This document shows positions 17,324-28,400 of a stretch of 64,000 nucleotides of DNA, piece by piece. Each line of letters starts with the position of its first letter. Positions within the stretch are counted from its first letter, which is position 1. Position numbers and translations under genes: made by a program. The DNA is from an uncultured Spartobacteria bacterium (lineage in GTDB: Bacteria; Verrucomicrobiota; Verrucomicrobiia; Chthoniobacterales; Chthoniobacteraceae): positions 1 to 64,000 of the forward strand of contig CAIURC010000107.1 of NCBI GenBank assembly GCA_903901425.1, in the 5' to 3' direction. The notes below the pieces were generated by a model. The model was given only the letters and a program-made list of their open reading frames with translations, was not told the origin of the DNA and did not search any database.

Positions 17324-17861
17324 GGAGCCGGGCAGGCGTGATCTCAATCGAAAGGCGGCCGTTGCCCACATAGAGGGCACCATCCTGCACCGTGACCTGA
17401 AGCACCATGGTCCGCTCAGCCAGAGTCGCGAGGGACTCGACCTGTTCATCGAAAATCCGCCAGGCCTGGACGTTCCGGACCCGCGCCAGTTTTCCCGCCA
17501 AAGCCGCCCACCACGACTCGGGTCCGAACGAGTAGATGGTGACCTGGTCGGCTCGCGCAGCCGCGCGGAGAATCTTGCGTTCGTCCGGCTGGCCCACTTC
17601 GATCCAGTGGGCGATCCGGCCAGTAAGATCGTTCTGAATCAGAGCTGGAAGATCGGGATCCCAAAGGTCCTGCGTCAGTTCCAGCGGGGTGCGGTCCCCC
17701 GGATCCGCCACATGCAGGGCGTAAGCCAGGAGGCGGATCATCATGCGTTCGTCCGTCTCGGACGGATGCCGGGCAAGGACGACCGGGAACGTCTCGTAAA
17801 CATGGCGGTCCATGTCCGAGAGTTCGAGCGTGGCTTTGTAAACGGTGGCTTTGAGGCCCAT
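17316..17861 (-). CDS. yaeQ: YaeQ family protein
   Basis: [50 protein letters not shown]...[20 protein letters not shown]. Confidence 0.92.
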   Translation of the reverse strand: MGLKATVYKATLELSDMDRHVYETFPVVLARHPSETDERMMIRLLAYALHVADPGDRTPLELTQDLWDPDLPALIQNDLTGRIAHWIEVGQPDERKILRAAARADQVTIYSFGPESWWAALAGKLARVRNVQAWRIFDEQVESLATLAERTMVLQVTVQDGALYVGNGRLSIEITPARLHG

Positions 17862-18015
17862 GACAGGCCCCGCAGGATCGGTTTTTCCCAACCAAACGCA
17901 ACCCCGGATCCACCCGGAAAAACCCGAGCTCCTCCTCCGGGCGGCTGTCGGCCGCCGCGTCCGAAACGCGGTCGTGACGCACTGCCCCATTTGCGCGAGG
18001 ATCTCCGCCGAACTT

Positions 18016-18726
18016 ATGAGCATCCATCTCCACGCCCAGAAAGGCGATGTAGCCGAAACCGTCCTCCTGCCCGGTGACCCGCTGCGAGCCCGGTTCATCG
18101 CAGAGCGCTACCTGGAACGCGTGACATGTTACAACGAGGTCCGCGGGATGCTGGGTTTTACGGGATTTTACAAGGGCCACCGGGTCTCGGTGCAGGGTAC
18201 TGGCATGGGCGTCCCCTCCATCAGCATTTACGCAAGCGAACTCATCACCGAGTTCGGGGCCCGCCAACTCATCCGGGTCGGCACCTGCGGCGGGATGCAA
18301 CCCCATGTCCAGGTCCGCGACCTGGTCCTGGCGCTGACTTCCTCCACCGATTCCAGCCTCAACCGGAACACGTTTGGCGGCGTCGATTTCGCACCCCCGG
18401 CCAGTTACCGGCTCCTGCGTGCAGCCGCAGACTGCGCGGCCCGGCTGAACCTCACCACGCATGTGGGCTCAATTTTCACCTCAGACATTTTTTACCGGGA
18501 AGACCGTTCCCTGACCGATCGCCTGATCCAGCACGGAGTGCTGGCAGTGGAAATGGAGACCTCGGCGCTTTACACGCTCGCGGCACGGCACAACATCGAG
18601 GCGCTGACCGTCCTCACCGTGAGCGACCATCTCATTTCAGGCGAATCCGTTTCCGCGGCGGACCGTCAATCGTCGTTCACGGGAATGATGGAGGTCGCTC
18701 TGGAAACCGCAGTGGGTGAGTCCTAG
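18016..18726 (+). CDS. deoD: Purine-nucleoside phosphorylase
   Basis: [34 protein letters not shown]...[19 protein letters not shown]...[11 protein letters not shown]...SDHLISGE. Confidence 0.95.
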   Translation: MSIHLHAQKGDVAETVLLPGDPLRARFIAERYLERVTCYNEVRGMLGFTGFYKGHRVSVQGTGMGVPSISIYASELITEFGARQLIRVGTCGGMQPHVQVRDLVLALTSSTDSSLNRNTFGGVDFAPPASYRLLRAAADCAARLNLTTHVGSIFTSDIFYREDRSLTDRLIQHGVLAVEMETSALYTLAARHNIEALTVLTVSDHLISGESVSAADRQSSFTGMMEVALETAVGES

Positions 18727-20669
18727 ATCTGCGCCCGGAGCTCACCAGCGTCTGAGGCCGGACGCGGCTCGAGATCAGACCAAGTCTGTGTGTCGGGCCG
18801 ATCGGCCCCGGCCTTGACCGTGTACCGGCCTGGTGCATAGACCCGCGGCTGAAACCGGTCACCCGCAGCGCGGACCGTGTAAAGAATCTCTTGGGTCTCC
18901 TGACGGATCACCTGGACCACGCCGTTTTTCGGGAAGACCACTGTGGGCAGATATCCAACGGGCTTGCGTCCGTCATTGTCCGCCTGAGTGATTGTGATGG
19001 GCCAACCGGGAAACTGACCCTTGTCACCCTCCGCCACCTTGGCAAACCGCGGCCAGCATTCGAACGTGATCTTCCGCGTCTTCTTGTGGAACCGGATGAG
19101 GCCGTATCCGTCAGCACGTTTTTTCTCGTCCTTCATGTCCTCGGGATTGGCATAAGCGTGCATGCTCATCCGGTTGCCCAAGCCATCAAGGAACTCGCCG
19201 GTCCACGGCAACGGACTGCCGGGCACAGTATTCGGCCCGGCCTTTTCGTCTACCGGATGCCACCAGCGACCGTAGATGGTGTTGACCAGAGCTGGGCTGG
19301 TGAAGTTGAAGGGCCCATCGCCAAACTGCTCAATCCCGTGCTGGACCACCACCGCAAGATGCTGGTCCCCGCACAGATGCGGCGCCCACGCTTTCCGGAT
19401 CTCCACCAGCGCGCGGTTCCGCCCCGCCTGTGGCCACCCGTTGCAATCCAGATCGGCAAGGAGCCTCTGGTCATGCCCCCCGTGCATATGCACCGCCCCG
19501 CAAAATGCCGTCGCCGACAGCACGCATTTCATCTCCGCCCCTCGCCCGTAGTCCTGGCCCCAGTCGCGCAGGAACTTTTCCTGACGCTCCCCAAGAAGCT
19601 GCAATCCCGGAAGATCCACGCTTTTTGGGTCGTACGCAGGGTCGTTGATGTGGTCCGGACGCGGCCCCATCTGCGGAATTTTTCCAGCTGGCCCACTCTT
19701 AAATTTGCGGTCCTCAAGGATGGCAAAGTCGATGCCGCCCACGAGCATCCGGGTGAAATACACACCGACATCACGGCTGACCGGCGCGGAGTCCACAGGG
19801 TCGGGCAAATGCCAGCTCTGCTGCCGTTGGACCTGGTTGACATACGCCACCGGGTACCGAAACCCGCCGTCGGCGTCCCCCGGGATGTGCGACTGTGCCC
19901 CGGCCTCTCCCCAGAGATTTCCGTGCCCCACATCGTGATCATCGGGAATGCATACCGTGGGGCGGTCACGGATGATGTCGCGGAACTGGAGCCCGAACTC
20001 GATCCAGCCGGCGGTATGCTCGGTGTGCCGGTAATGCTGGTCGCCTCCAAAGAACAACACGTCAGGATCCTGTGCCCGGAGGTTCTCCACAATCTCCGTG
20101 CGCGGCCCCGTGGTCCGGCTCGAGTTGCAGCTCATGTTCGCCACGACGATCTCCTCCTTCTCCACAGGATCCCGCCGGATCACCCCTTCAAACCGCGCTT
20201 TTGCGCCATGCAACACCCGGTAGCCCACGGTTTTCGAACCGTCCCAGCCTTCTACTCGGAAATGAGCGTCCCAGCCCGGATACAGGACCGGGCTCCTCGC
20301 AATTTCCTGCCATGTTCCGTCACCCCGCTTCACCTCCAGCCGCGCCACCCGTTCCTCGCCGGGTTTGAGCGGAAACAGCTGGGCGCTCATCTTCAAGACC
20401 CCATTCTGCTGCGTGTAATACGCAAAACACACCACCTCGTCCCTCGGCACATCCATGGAAAGAATCTGCGGTTGAGCCCCTTTCGCGGCCTTCTTTGGCT
20501 CTGCGCCCGCCTTCTTCCACCATTCCCCCGTCGTCAGAGACTCCAGTTGGGGAAACTCTGCGGAAAACGGCGCTTCAAACCCAGGTTCGGCAGCCAGAGC
20601 CTGCACCATGCCGCGCCGCCAAAAAAGCAACGGGGCCAGTTTGAGAAGAAATCGACGCGATATGTTCAT
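18723..20669 (-). CDS. PhoD-like alkaline phosphatase / metallophosphatase, secreted
   Basis: [19 protein letters not shown] leader; [54 protein letters not shown]. Confidence 0.85.
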   Translation of the reverse strand: MNISRRFLLKLAPLLFWRRGMVQALAAEPGFEAPFSAEFPQLESLTTGEWWKKAGAEPKKAAKGAQPQILSMDVPRDEVVCFAYYTQQNGVLKMSAQLFPLKPGEERVARLEVKRGDGTWQEIARSPVLYPGWDAHFRVEGWDGSKTVGYRVLHGAKARFEGVIRRDPVEKEEIVVANMSCNSSRTTGPRTEIVENLRAQDPDVLFFGGDQHYRHTEHTAGWIEFGLQFRDIIRDRPTVCIPDDHDVGHGNLWGEAGAQSHIPGDADGGFRYPVAYVNQVQRQQSWHLPDPVDSAPVSRDVGVYFTRMLVGGIDFAILEDRKFKSGPAGKIPQMGPRPDHINDPAYDPKSVDLPGLQLLGERQEKFLRDWGQDYGRGAEMKCVLSATAFCGAVHMHGGHDQRLLADLDCNGWPQAGRNRALVEIRKAWAPHLCGDQHLAVVVQHGIEQFGDGPFNFTSPALVNTIYGRWWHPVDEKAGPNTVPGSPLPWTGEFLDGLGNRMSMHAYANPEDMKDEKKRADGYGLIRFHKKTRKITFECWPRFAKVAEGDKGQFPGWPITITQADNDGRKPVGYLPTVVFPKNGVVQVIRQETQEILYTVRAAGDRFQPRVYAPGRYTVKAGADRPDTQTWSDLEPRPASDAGELRAQI

Positions 20670-20749
20670 GGACGGCAGGGGGGATGGATGAATCCGCCAC
20701 GGCATCCTCCTCCACAATGGGGGGAACAGTCCGGGCCGATCTTCTAAAC

Positions 20750-22040
20750 TCCAGCCACAGCAAATAGTTTCAAAAAAACAGCCGGATTGATCGAATCATT
20801 GGGATCTAACCACCTGCCCGGGGAGCACGGCGCCTCAGAGTCCACGCTGTCTTGAGGCACACCATCCGGAGCCGCACTGGCCCCGTGCAGCGGCCTTGTC
20901 CAGCCATGCGTCCCACGTTGTTCCAACCCAGGAATTGCGCACTGCCCCCCGTGGACCGCTTTACTCCCCAGCGCATCCGCCCCCCGCTTCCCCCAGCAAC
21001 TCCATCACGGGCTCCCGATGGGATTAGAGCCCGCAGCCAGCAGTGGAGCGCCCCGCGCCATTCCGCCCGGAGTATCTCATGTGTCTTGAGATGGAGAGTG
21101 GCATCGTTTAAGGTTTGAAGCGTCCGTTTTTCATGCCGCGCCGCGAGCTTACTCATCCTCATCAAGTGCACGGCTGGCTCCAGATTTGGAGGCAACAATT
21201 GCATCAAACCGCTTCCATGGTTTTGATTGACCCTGCAGCGCTTCTTTGGCCGGCGGGCCAAAAAGGCATCAAATCGGGATTGCCCGAACACATCATGGAT
21301 GCCGACCCGGTGACTAACTCCGACGAACTGGCGTGGCTGTGTTACCAAGCCCTCATCGGTAGCGAGTTCGAACAAAAGCATGGATCGCACGTCCACCTCA
21401 TGCCCTTCTCTGTGCCCACCGAGTTGCCTGCGGGATGGAAAGAGCGGGCCTCCACGGGATCTTCCGCCTCACCGTCACGGCCCCTCATCCAGCGGATCTC
21501 CTCGCCATCCGAAACCCCGCCGGGACAAGCGTCGCGACCGGCAAGCATGCTGCCTCGGCACGCCGACACGGATTGATCTAGCCCCGGAGAGAACGCCTTC
21601 CCACCCATGAACCGCCTTCTGTATCAAGACGAAGCCCGACTTGAGTATGGAAGGCGTTTCTGGCGGGACCCAGAGCGGAACGCGGGCCTGCTTGCCCCCT
21701 GGCTGGATGCGTGCCATCCCCACCGCGATCGTTTTGTTGAGCGCAGGCAACCCTTGGTGGATCGGGCGCTCTCCTACCCTGCCGGAAGCGATGATGCGCT
21801 GGATGCCGCCCCACAATCCGAAGGATTGAACCTTCGCGTGGTGGTGAAAGAAATCCCCCCGTGTTCGGAAGCTTTCGGGCGTAGGCCAGATCCAGTGCAT
21901 TCGTGTCAGACCTTGACTTTGACACGCCCTCCTAATGCGGGTTTATCAATTTTAATCCTGTGAGCCCAAGGTGCCTTAGCCCCTTTCCACAGAAAACTTA
22001 ATAAGTGGACATTCGATTTGAGAAGTTTTTAAGTTTTATT
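20750..22040. other. Region with no convincing intact CDS; overlapping short ORFs on both strands (degenerate or unknown content)
   Basis: Only short ORFs without recognisable domains; sits at the boundary to the lower-GC segment that begins about 21.9 kb. Confidence 0.45.
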
Positions 22041-22057
22041 ACTTATTTTACAAGCCC

Positions 22058-23659
22058 ATGCACCGCTCCCTTTTGCGCGTCATCACCCTGCTCGGCGTCA
22101 TCTTGCTGATGCCTAAAATTGGCAATGGAGAGCAGGCACCCCCACGCACGGCTCTGGTGATGGGGGTGGGGGATTATGGCGGGGCAAAATTCAAGGGCAG
22201 AACCATCCCAAACCTGCCAGGCATCACCACGGCTGACCTTCCAAGAATGGAGGCCAAGCTGAAGTCGCTAGGTTTCACGGTTGCGGTGGTGAGCAATCCC
22301 ACGCTGAGTCAAGCAAAGGAGGCAGTGGATGCTTTCTCGGCGCGAATCAAGGTCAATCCTGGCGTTTCACTCTTCTACTTCAGCGGCCACGGCGGTGAGT
22401 ATGAGGGAAAAAACTACCTGATCCCTCGCGGCGCAAACATCGGCAGCAAGGCAGACTTGAGCGATGAGGCCCTCAGCGCACAGCGGGTGCTCAACGGCAT
22501 GGAGGAGAGCGGTGCCCGAATAAATCTGGTCTTCTTGGACTGCTGCAGGGAGGATTTGGGGAAAGGCGCGGGCGGGGCGGAAATGGCTCCGCTAAAAGCA
22601 AAGGGAAGTTTCATCGGCTTTGCCACGCGCAGCGGGAACTTTGCCGATACGGGCGAGGACGGCAGTCCATACACGCGATTTTTGCTCAAGCACATGGATA
22701 AACCGGGACTGAGCGTTGCAGATATGTATTCCATGGTGATCGGGGATGTGAAGGAATTCAGCAGGCGGGTGCTGGGGGAGGAACGGCGGCCAGGGTTTTA
22801 CTCGGAACTAGACGCGCCATTTTACTTGGCACCAACTGCAGCCTCTCGATCTTTACCAATGACAAAACCTTTGCTCCCCTTAAAACCGTTGGAATCTGGC
22901 ACGATTTTCAATAGCTTAGGAATGAAGTTTGTTTCCGTACCAAGCACAGACGTACTCATTTGCAGCACCGAGACGCGCGTTCGTGATTACAAAGTCTTCA
23001 TCGCTGAAACCCGATACGACATGAGCGGTTCCGCTCAAACTCTGGCGCAGGATGGCTGGCAACGGCGTGAAGGACAGAACTGGCTGCGGCCGGGTTTCAA
23101 CCAAACAGATGACCATCCGGTCACCTGTGTGAGCTGGGACGATGCGCAGGCATTCTGCAGGTGGCTCAGCCGGAAAGAAGGGCGGAACTATCGGCTGCCT
23201 ACGGACCATGAGTGGAGCCTGGCCGTGGGCATTGGCGACCGTGAATCTTCAACAGAAGCGCCTACCACCAAAGATGAGAAAATCATCGCCTACCCCTGGG
23301 GACGTGGTTTTCCTCCGATGCTCAAGGATGGCAACTATCGCGGCACTGAGAGCCGTCTTGGTGCGGAGCCAAGCAATTGGACAACACTTATTGACGTCAA
23401 TGATGGATTTCCCCGGACTGCTCCGGTGGGAAGCTTCGCGCCTAGTGTCCATGGTCTATACGACCTCGGTGGCAACGTCTGGGAGTGGTGTGCGGATTGG
23501 CATGATCCCGCCGAGCCTATCTGCCGTGTGTTGCGCGGCGGCTCGTGGGCGAGCAGCCAGTCTATCAGCATGCTCTCTTCCATGCGCCTGATTGGTGGGT
23601 CGCCAGAAACACGCCGTAGTGACATCGGTTTCCGTTGCGCGCTGGAGCCAGCCCCCTGA
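22058..23659 (+). CDS. Secreted caspase-family (C14/metacaspase-like) protease fused to FGE-sulfatase/SUMF1-like domain
   Basis: Signal peptide; VMGVGDYGG, LFYFSGHGGEYEGKNYLIPRGA (His), LVFLDCCRED (Cys); SUMF1-like PVTCVSWDDAQAFCRWLSRKEGRNYRLPTDHEW, GLYDLGGNVWEWCADW, RVLRGGSW. Confidence 0.93.
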   Translation: MHRSLLRVITLLGVILLMPKIGNGEQAPPRTALVMGVGDYGGAKFKGRTIPNLPGITTADLPRMEAKLKSLGFTVAVVSNPTLSQAKEAVDAFSARIKVNPGVSLFYFSGHGGEYEGKNYLIPRGANIGSKADLSDEALSAQRVLNGMEESGARINLVFLDCCREDLGKGAGGAEMAPLKAKGSFIGFATRSGNFADTGEDGSPYTRFLLKHMDKPGLSVADMYSMVIGDVKEFSRRVLGEERRPGFYSELDAPFYLAPTAASRSLPMTKPLLPLKPLESGTIFNSLGMKFVSVPSTDVLICSTETRVRDYKVFIAETRYDMSGSAQTLAQDGWQRREGQNWLRPGFNQTDDHPVTCVSWDDAQAFCRWLSRKEGRNYRLPTDHEWSLAVGIGDRESSTEAPTTKDEKIIAYPWGRGFPPMLKDGNYRGTESRLGAEPSNWTTLIDVNDGFPRTAPVGSFAPSVHGLYDLGGNVWEWCADWHDPAEPICRVLRGGSWASSQSISMLSSMRLIGGSPETRRSDIGFRCALEPAP

Positions 23660-23677
23660 AAACGCCCTCTCCTTTTT

Positions 23678-25105
23678 ATGTCCCTGCCATTCACATCGTC
23701 CATCGCTAGCCTGATTGTCGGTCTTGGGTTGTTTTTTTCCAATGCAAGCGCCATCGGAGAGGATCGCACCTACTCTGGCAAAGTTGGCGCACAGGACGCT
23801 ATCTTCACCCTTCGTTGGCAGGACGACAGTGTTGTAACGGGCTCCTATTTTTGCCCATCGGGAAAACGCATCAGCTACGAGCTGCGCGGAGAGAACCAAA
23901 CCGCCGGCCGTTTGAACTTGGATGAATACACCCATGGCCAACTCACCGCCAAAATTGTCCTGCTAAAAGCCGGTGACACGGGCAAGATCACTTGGCAGGG
24001 CATGATATACAATCTCGACGGCCGCAGTCTGCCTGTCTCGTTCACCCGCACCATCTCCATTCCTGTACCAAAAACCTCTGCGGTCTCAGCGAGCAGTCGT
24101 TTATACCTCGCGGTCTGGAACCGCACCCGGTTCACCTGCATGCTAGACTGGAATAAAGATGGCACGGTACGCGGAATTATGAGCGAACCTTCCACGGGCG
24201 AATCCACGCAGATCGAAGGAAAAAATCCAAAGGAAGGCCTCCTCCGTCTGAATTGGCTTCGCAAAGGTGAGCTTGAAAGCTTGGAGCTCAATAAATCTCT
24301 CACCTCCAGAGGAATCGTCTGGCAGGGTGTACTCTCCAGTGGTGAGCCATTCATCTTGGCCCGTTTTCGTAATGGTGGTGCGCCAGCTCAGGCATCCGAA
24401 ACTTACGAACAAGTACGCGTCATTGTGGCACCGCGAACCGACTGGCCTGCCCCGCCATTCCAAGGGAAAAACCTAAGTAACGCGGCATTCAGGGCAGAAC
24501 TCAGAAGGAAAGCAGCTGATGAAACGGACATATATCTGGTCAAAGCGGCGATTGAGTCCGTTTCAAAAACTCATGGTACGCTGCACCTTCACTTCCGCGC
24601 CTTGGCGTTTGATAATGACTATGACAAAATGCACTACATTCCTTCCCTTGAGCATTTCTCATTCAGCGTACCCACCCTTGCTGAACCTGGCTCTTTCAAC
24701 GTCGGAGACCAGTGTTTTGTAAGCGTTGACAAAAAAGGCACTGTTTTTGGAGTTAGCCTTGGGGCCGCTGCCATTACTCATTGGCGAAAACGAGCCGATG
24801 GCTACGTGGAGGTGCTAACAGCCCATAATCGCGGCATGGAGACCGGCACAGCAGTTTCTCGTGAGTATTTACCAGACCGTCTCGATCTGAATGACGGTTC
24901 AGGAGGACAACCTATCCCGCGTGATCTCTATTTCACTCCGAGTTTCGGGTTGGTTCTGCATGTCGAGATGGCAGGTCCTGGCGAGATGGAACTGGAATCC
25001 CTCCCTCCTCAAAAAGGGGACGTAGAAAAGCTTTGGATTTTAGAGGAAAAGCAAGGCGGCAGGCAGGCTATTCCGCTTGCACAGCGCGCTTACGATGCAG
25101 GCTAA
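23678..25105 (+). CDS. Hypothetical secreted protein with two tandem homologous about 90-aa domains and a unique C-terminal domain
   Basis: Signal peptide; RTYSGKVGAQDAIFTLRWQDDSVVTGSYF...GKITWQGMIYNLDGRSLPVSFTR aligns with RLYLAVWNRTRFTCMLDWNKDGTVRGIM...SRGIVWQGVLSSGEPFILARFR. Confidence 0.85.
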   Translation: MSLPFTSSIASLIVGLGLFFSNASAIGEDRTYSGKVGAQDAIFTLRWQDDSVVTGSYFCPSGKRISYELRGENQTAGRLNLDEYTHGQLTAKIVLLKAGDTGKITWQGMIYNLDGRSLPVSFTRTISIPVPKTSAVSASSRLYLAVWNRTRFTCMLDWNKDGTVRGIMSEPSTGESTQIEGKNPKEGLLRLNWLRKGELESLELNKSLTSRGIVWQGVLSSGEPFILARFRNGGAPAQASETYEQVRVIVAPRTDWPAPPFQGKNLSNAAFRAELRRKAADETDIYLVKAAIESVSKTHGTLHLHFRALAFDNDYDKMHYIPSLEHFSFSVPTLAEPGSFNVGDQCFVSVDKKGTVFGVSLGAAAITHWRKRADGYVEVLTAHNRGMETGTAVSREYLPDRLDLNDGSGGQPIPRDLYFTPSFGLVLHVEMAGPGEMELESLPPQKGDVEKLWILEEKQGGRQAIPLAQRAYDAG

Positions 25106-25452
25106 GGATTCCCAAACCTTGCCTCCCTCGTGCAAACCCGCCCAGACGAGAAGTGCAAGCAGGCATAGGAGAGTTTGAAACTCCCAGACGGAAGCCAAAC
25201 CGTCGTTCTGCCAGACAATCCCGGCAATCTCCCTCCGCGGCATGGAAAGACACCGTGGAGCGCGACCCTGCTCACCGAATGCCGCGCGGTCCTACTCCGC
25301 ACGAAGTTCGGATTTTTCCGCCAGGTCACCTCCACATTTCTGGCTATCTTTGCCCTAGCGCGTCAGCTTCCGGCAGGACCGCATCCCTCCCACCCGGCGA
25401 TCTCGATCGAGCGCTCGGAAATACTGCCCCCCACCGCTTTTACCGGTCCGGC

Positions 25453-28400
25453 TCAGCGCCTCTCGCCGGCCCACTGGAACAGGTTCCGGATCAAACGCTG
25501 GTACTCGGGAAGTTCGTGCGCACGGCCATCGTGTCCGAGCGTGATGCAGGCGATCCGGGACTTGGGATGCTCCACCAGCCACACCTGCGGGAACACCTCG
25601 CCCGTTGCCGGGCTTTTCGCCTGCGCCAGCACCGTGATCTTTGCACCCTCCGGGTCCGGCTTGAAATGGTAGAGTTCGTCCGTGACACGGAACGTCTTGG
25701 GAAGCCCCTCCATGAGCGGGTGTCCCGGCTGAACCACTTCGACCTCAAACTCGCCCAACCGATCATGCCCGCGGGCTCCGCCCCCGACAATCTGTCGGTT
25801 CCACTCCGGGAAGCTCTTCCAAGCGTACCACGTGCCGGGATGCATCAGAACCATGCCTTTTCCAGCTGCCGCAAAATCCATCAGGGCGCGCCGTGTCTGG
25901 CTGGAAATCGGCTGGTTCGCGCTCCAACCCAGCACATCCAACCGGCTCAGCACCGCATGCACGCCATTCGCATTCTGGGTGTAGTCGACCCAGCCCCGGC
26001 CGGACAGAGTTCCCTTGTCCGCTCCACCGAACCATTTTGCGAAATCATGTGAACTGCCGCCTCCCACCAGCAGGACCCTCGGACCTGCCGCTTCAACCGA
26101 AGGCTCCGGCACGGGATCACTGAACTGCGCCACAAATCCCGGATCCTCTGTGCTTCCCGGATTCGTTGGGCCCGCATTTTTTGCGGACTTCGGCTCAGGC
26201 GCAGCAGTCGCGGAACTGCTGGTCTCGGCCCATTCGGCGGTGATGGCTGCCAGGGTTGCCGCTGCGCTGGGATTCACGCTCTCAAGTACGATCTTTTCCA
26301 CCAAGCCACCGCGTGCGAGGGGTTTGCTGAACCAGCGGATCTGATGGTTTTGGAGGAGACCGTCGACATACTTCGACGCTGGGACATCGATCCGGCGGTA
26401 ATAGTCCGAGAACTCGACGCCATTTCGGAAAACGAACCGTTCCTTTCCGCCTCCGGTGTACTCGACCGTGACAGCCATGAGGTCTGACGGGTCACCACTT
26501 TGGTACCCCCAGCCTGTCACGCCGCCGAGGAAATGGAGGCGGTTCGCCTTGAACCCGCCCACGCGGAGTTCGACTTTTTCGGGCAGCGTGCTCGCGTAGC
26601 TTCCGCGCGGCCCGCCCCGCAGCACAACCAGATTCTTCCCCCCGGCCACCTTGGCAGGGTCCACGACAGCAAACGGAACCCCTTCCACCTGTTGGGTCCC
26701 GAATTTCTTAAAAGGCAACGTGTCGCCCTTGTGCTCCACCGATTGGTAGAGCCCGTTGCGGCTGTCGGCGGTGAACGCGTTGCGCAGGTCCAATAGCCGG
26801 AACCGGCTGGCATCCCCCCCGCAGAGGTAGGCCAGAAGGTCGCGCAACGATTCTGCGCCCAACCCCTCGAACCCTTCCGGCATCAACGAACGCCCGGTGT
26901 TCACCTTGGCCTTGATCGCCACAGTCTTCACCTCCTCGATCCCCGCAGGCCCCTTCAAAGTCACTGCCCCGGGATTTTCGCGAACAATGATTCCGGAATG
27001 GAACTGGCCGTCCTTGGTTTCCAAGTTCCATGTCACAAAACTCGGATCCACCTCCCGGTTTGGATCGAGGATGTGCACCAGCAGTTCCGCCGGCCCGTGC
27101 GAACCCATGCCCGTCAACGCCGGCCCGACTTCCGCGCCGGTTTCGCCGAGCTTGTGACACACCGCGCAGGCACTTCCGAAAACCTGTTTTCCCTTGGCCT
27201 CATCGCCCGGCTTTTCGACCTCCGGCGTCAACTTTGCGATCAGGTCGTTCTTGGCTTTTGCAGCCGGCCCGAGCAACTGGTCCAGCATTGCGTTCGCCCG
27301 CGTGGCCACCGCCTTGTCCGGATGCGCGCGCAACCGACCCACGTTCACCGGCCCAATCATCGACGCGTTCACTTGGTTCGCCTGGATCGCGTCCAGCAAC
27401 GCAAGAGCCCAAGGACCGCGCTGCAGCAACACCCCAAACGCCGCGGACTGTCCTTCCACCGTCAACTTGCCATACGCTCCAGCCACCATTTTGCCCACCG
27501 GCAAAGCTCCCGTCTCACCCAGCAGCGTCACCAGTTCCGCCTGGAGTTTTTCCGCCCCGAGCGCCGCAGCCAACACCTTCTCCAGATCCTCGCTCCGGCC
27601 CAACCCAAGCAGGTTCCGAGCCGCAGCCACCCGGGCCGGACCGGCAGCGCCCGCGTCCTGCAGGGTCGCAACCAGACGCGCCGCACCGGCCCCCACTTCG
27701 GCAGACAGCCGACCGTGCTTGTCCCATGCGGCTGCCAGAGGAAGGGCACTGGGCCCGTTCGGCCCGCCCAAAAGCGTTTTCAGGGACTGCGCCAGCGCCT
27801 CATCCAGTTCCGGCACCTCCTTCAAAGCGCGGCCCAATTCCTCAAGCACCACTGCGCCCACCCGAGCCCCCCCGCCGGGTGCCGCCGCGACTGTCCGCAC
27901 CAAGGCGGCGGCGGAGGCCAGCATCTTTTTCTCGCCGATTCCCATCGCCAACTGGCCTACCAGAGGACGCAGCGCATCGGGATTCGCCGCTCCCAGCGCC
28001 GCCCCAATGGTCGCCTCCGGCCGGCTCATCGCGGCGCCCACCGCCGCGCTTCTCTGGAAATCATCGTCCAGAAGAGGCCACGCTGCCACCAGATCCCGGG
28101 CGCCCTCTTCATCCAGACCAGCCACAGCCAAGGCCCGGAGCCCTGCCACGCGGACCTGAGGATCGCTGTCTTTTAGCAGGGCGCGCAATCCGGCCCCCAC
28201 GCGCTCCTGTCCGACAGGGGCACCCGTTTTTTCCTCCACCAACAGCGCTGCATTCCGGCGGACCTCCGGAGAAGGATCCGTGAGAGCGACCTGCATCCTT
28301 TCAGAAGTGAGCCCGCCCATCCGGTGCAACGCCCACAGTGCTGCCAATCGGGTCAGGGGCTCGGGATTTTTGAGACGTGCCGACACCGCGTCGGCTGCGG

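Noticed and set aside
18891-20747. 618-aa + strand ORF
   Set aside because: Antisense to the PhoD-like gene, which has strong catalytic motifs on the - strand.
21115-21963. Possible transposase remnant (ORFs 21115..21576 and 21607..21963)
   Set aside because: No DDE/HTH or other transposase motif could be identified in any frame, so no mobile element was called; reported only as an unexplained region.
27030-28283. Overlapping 417-aa and 392-aa + strand ORFs rich in P/S/R
   Set aside because: Shadow ORFs opposite the Ala-rich HEAT-repeat section of the giant protein.
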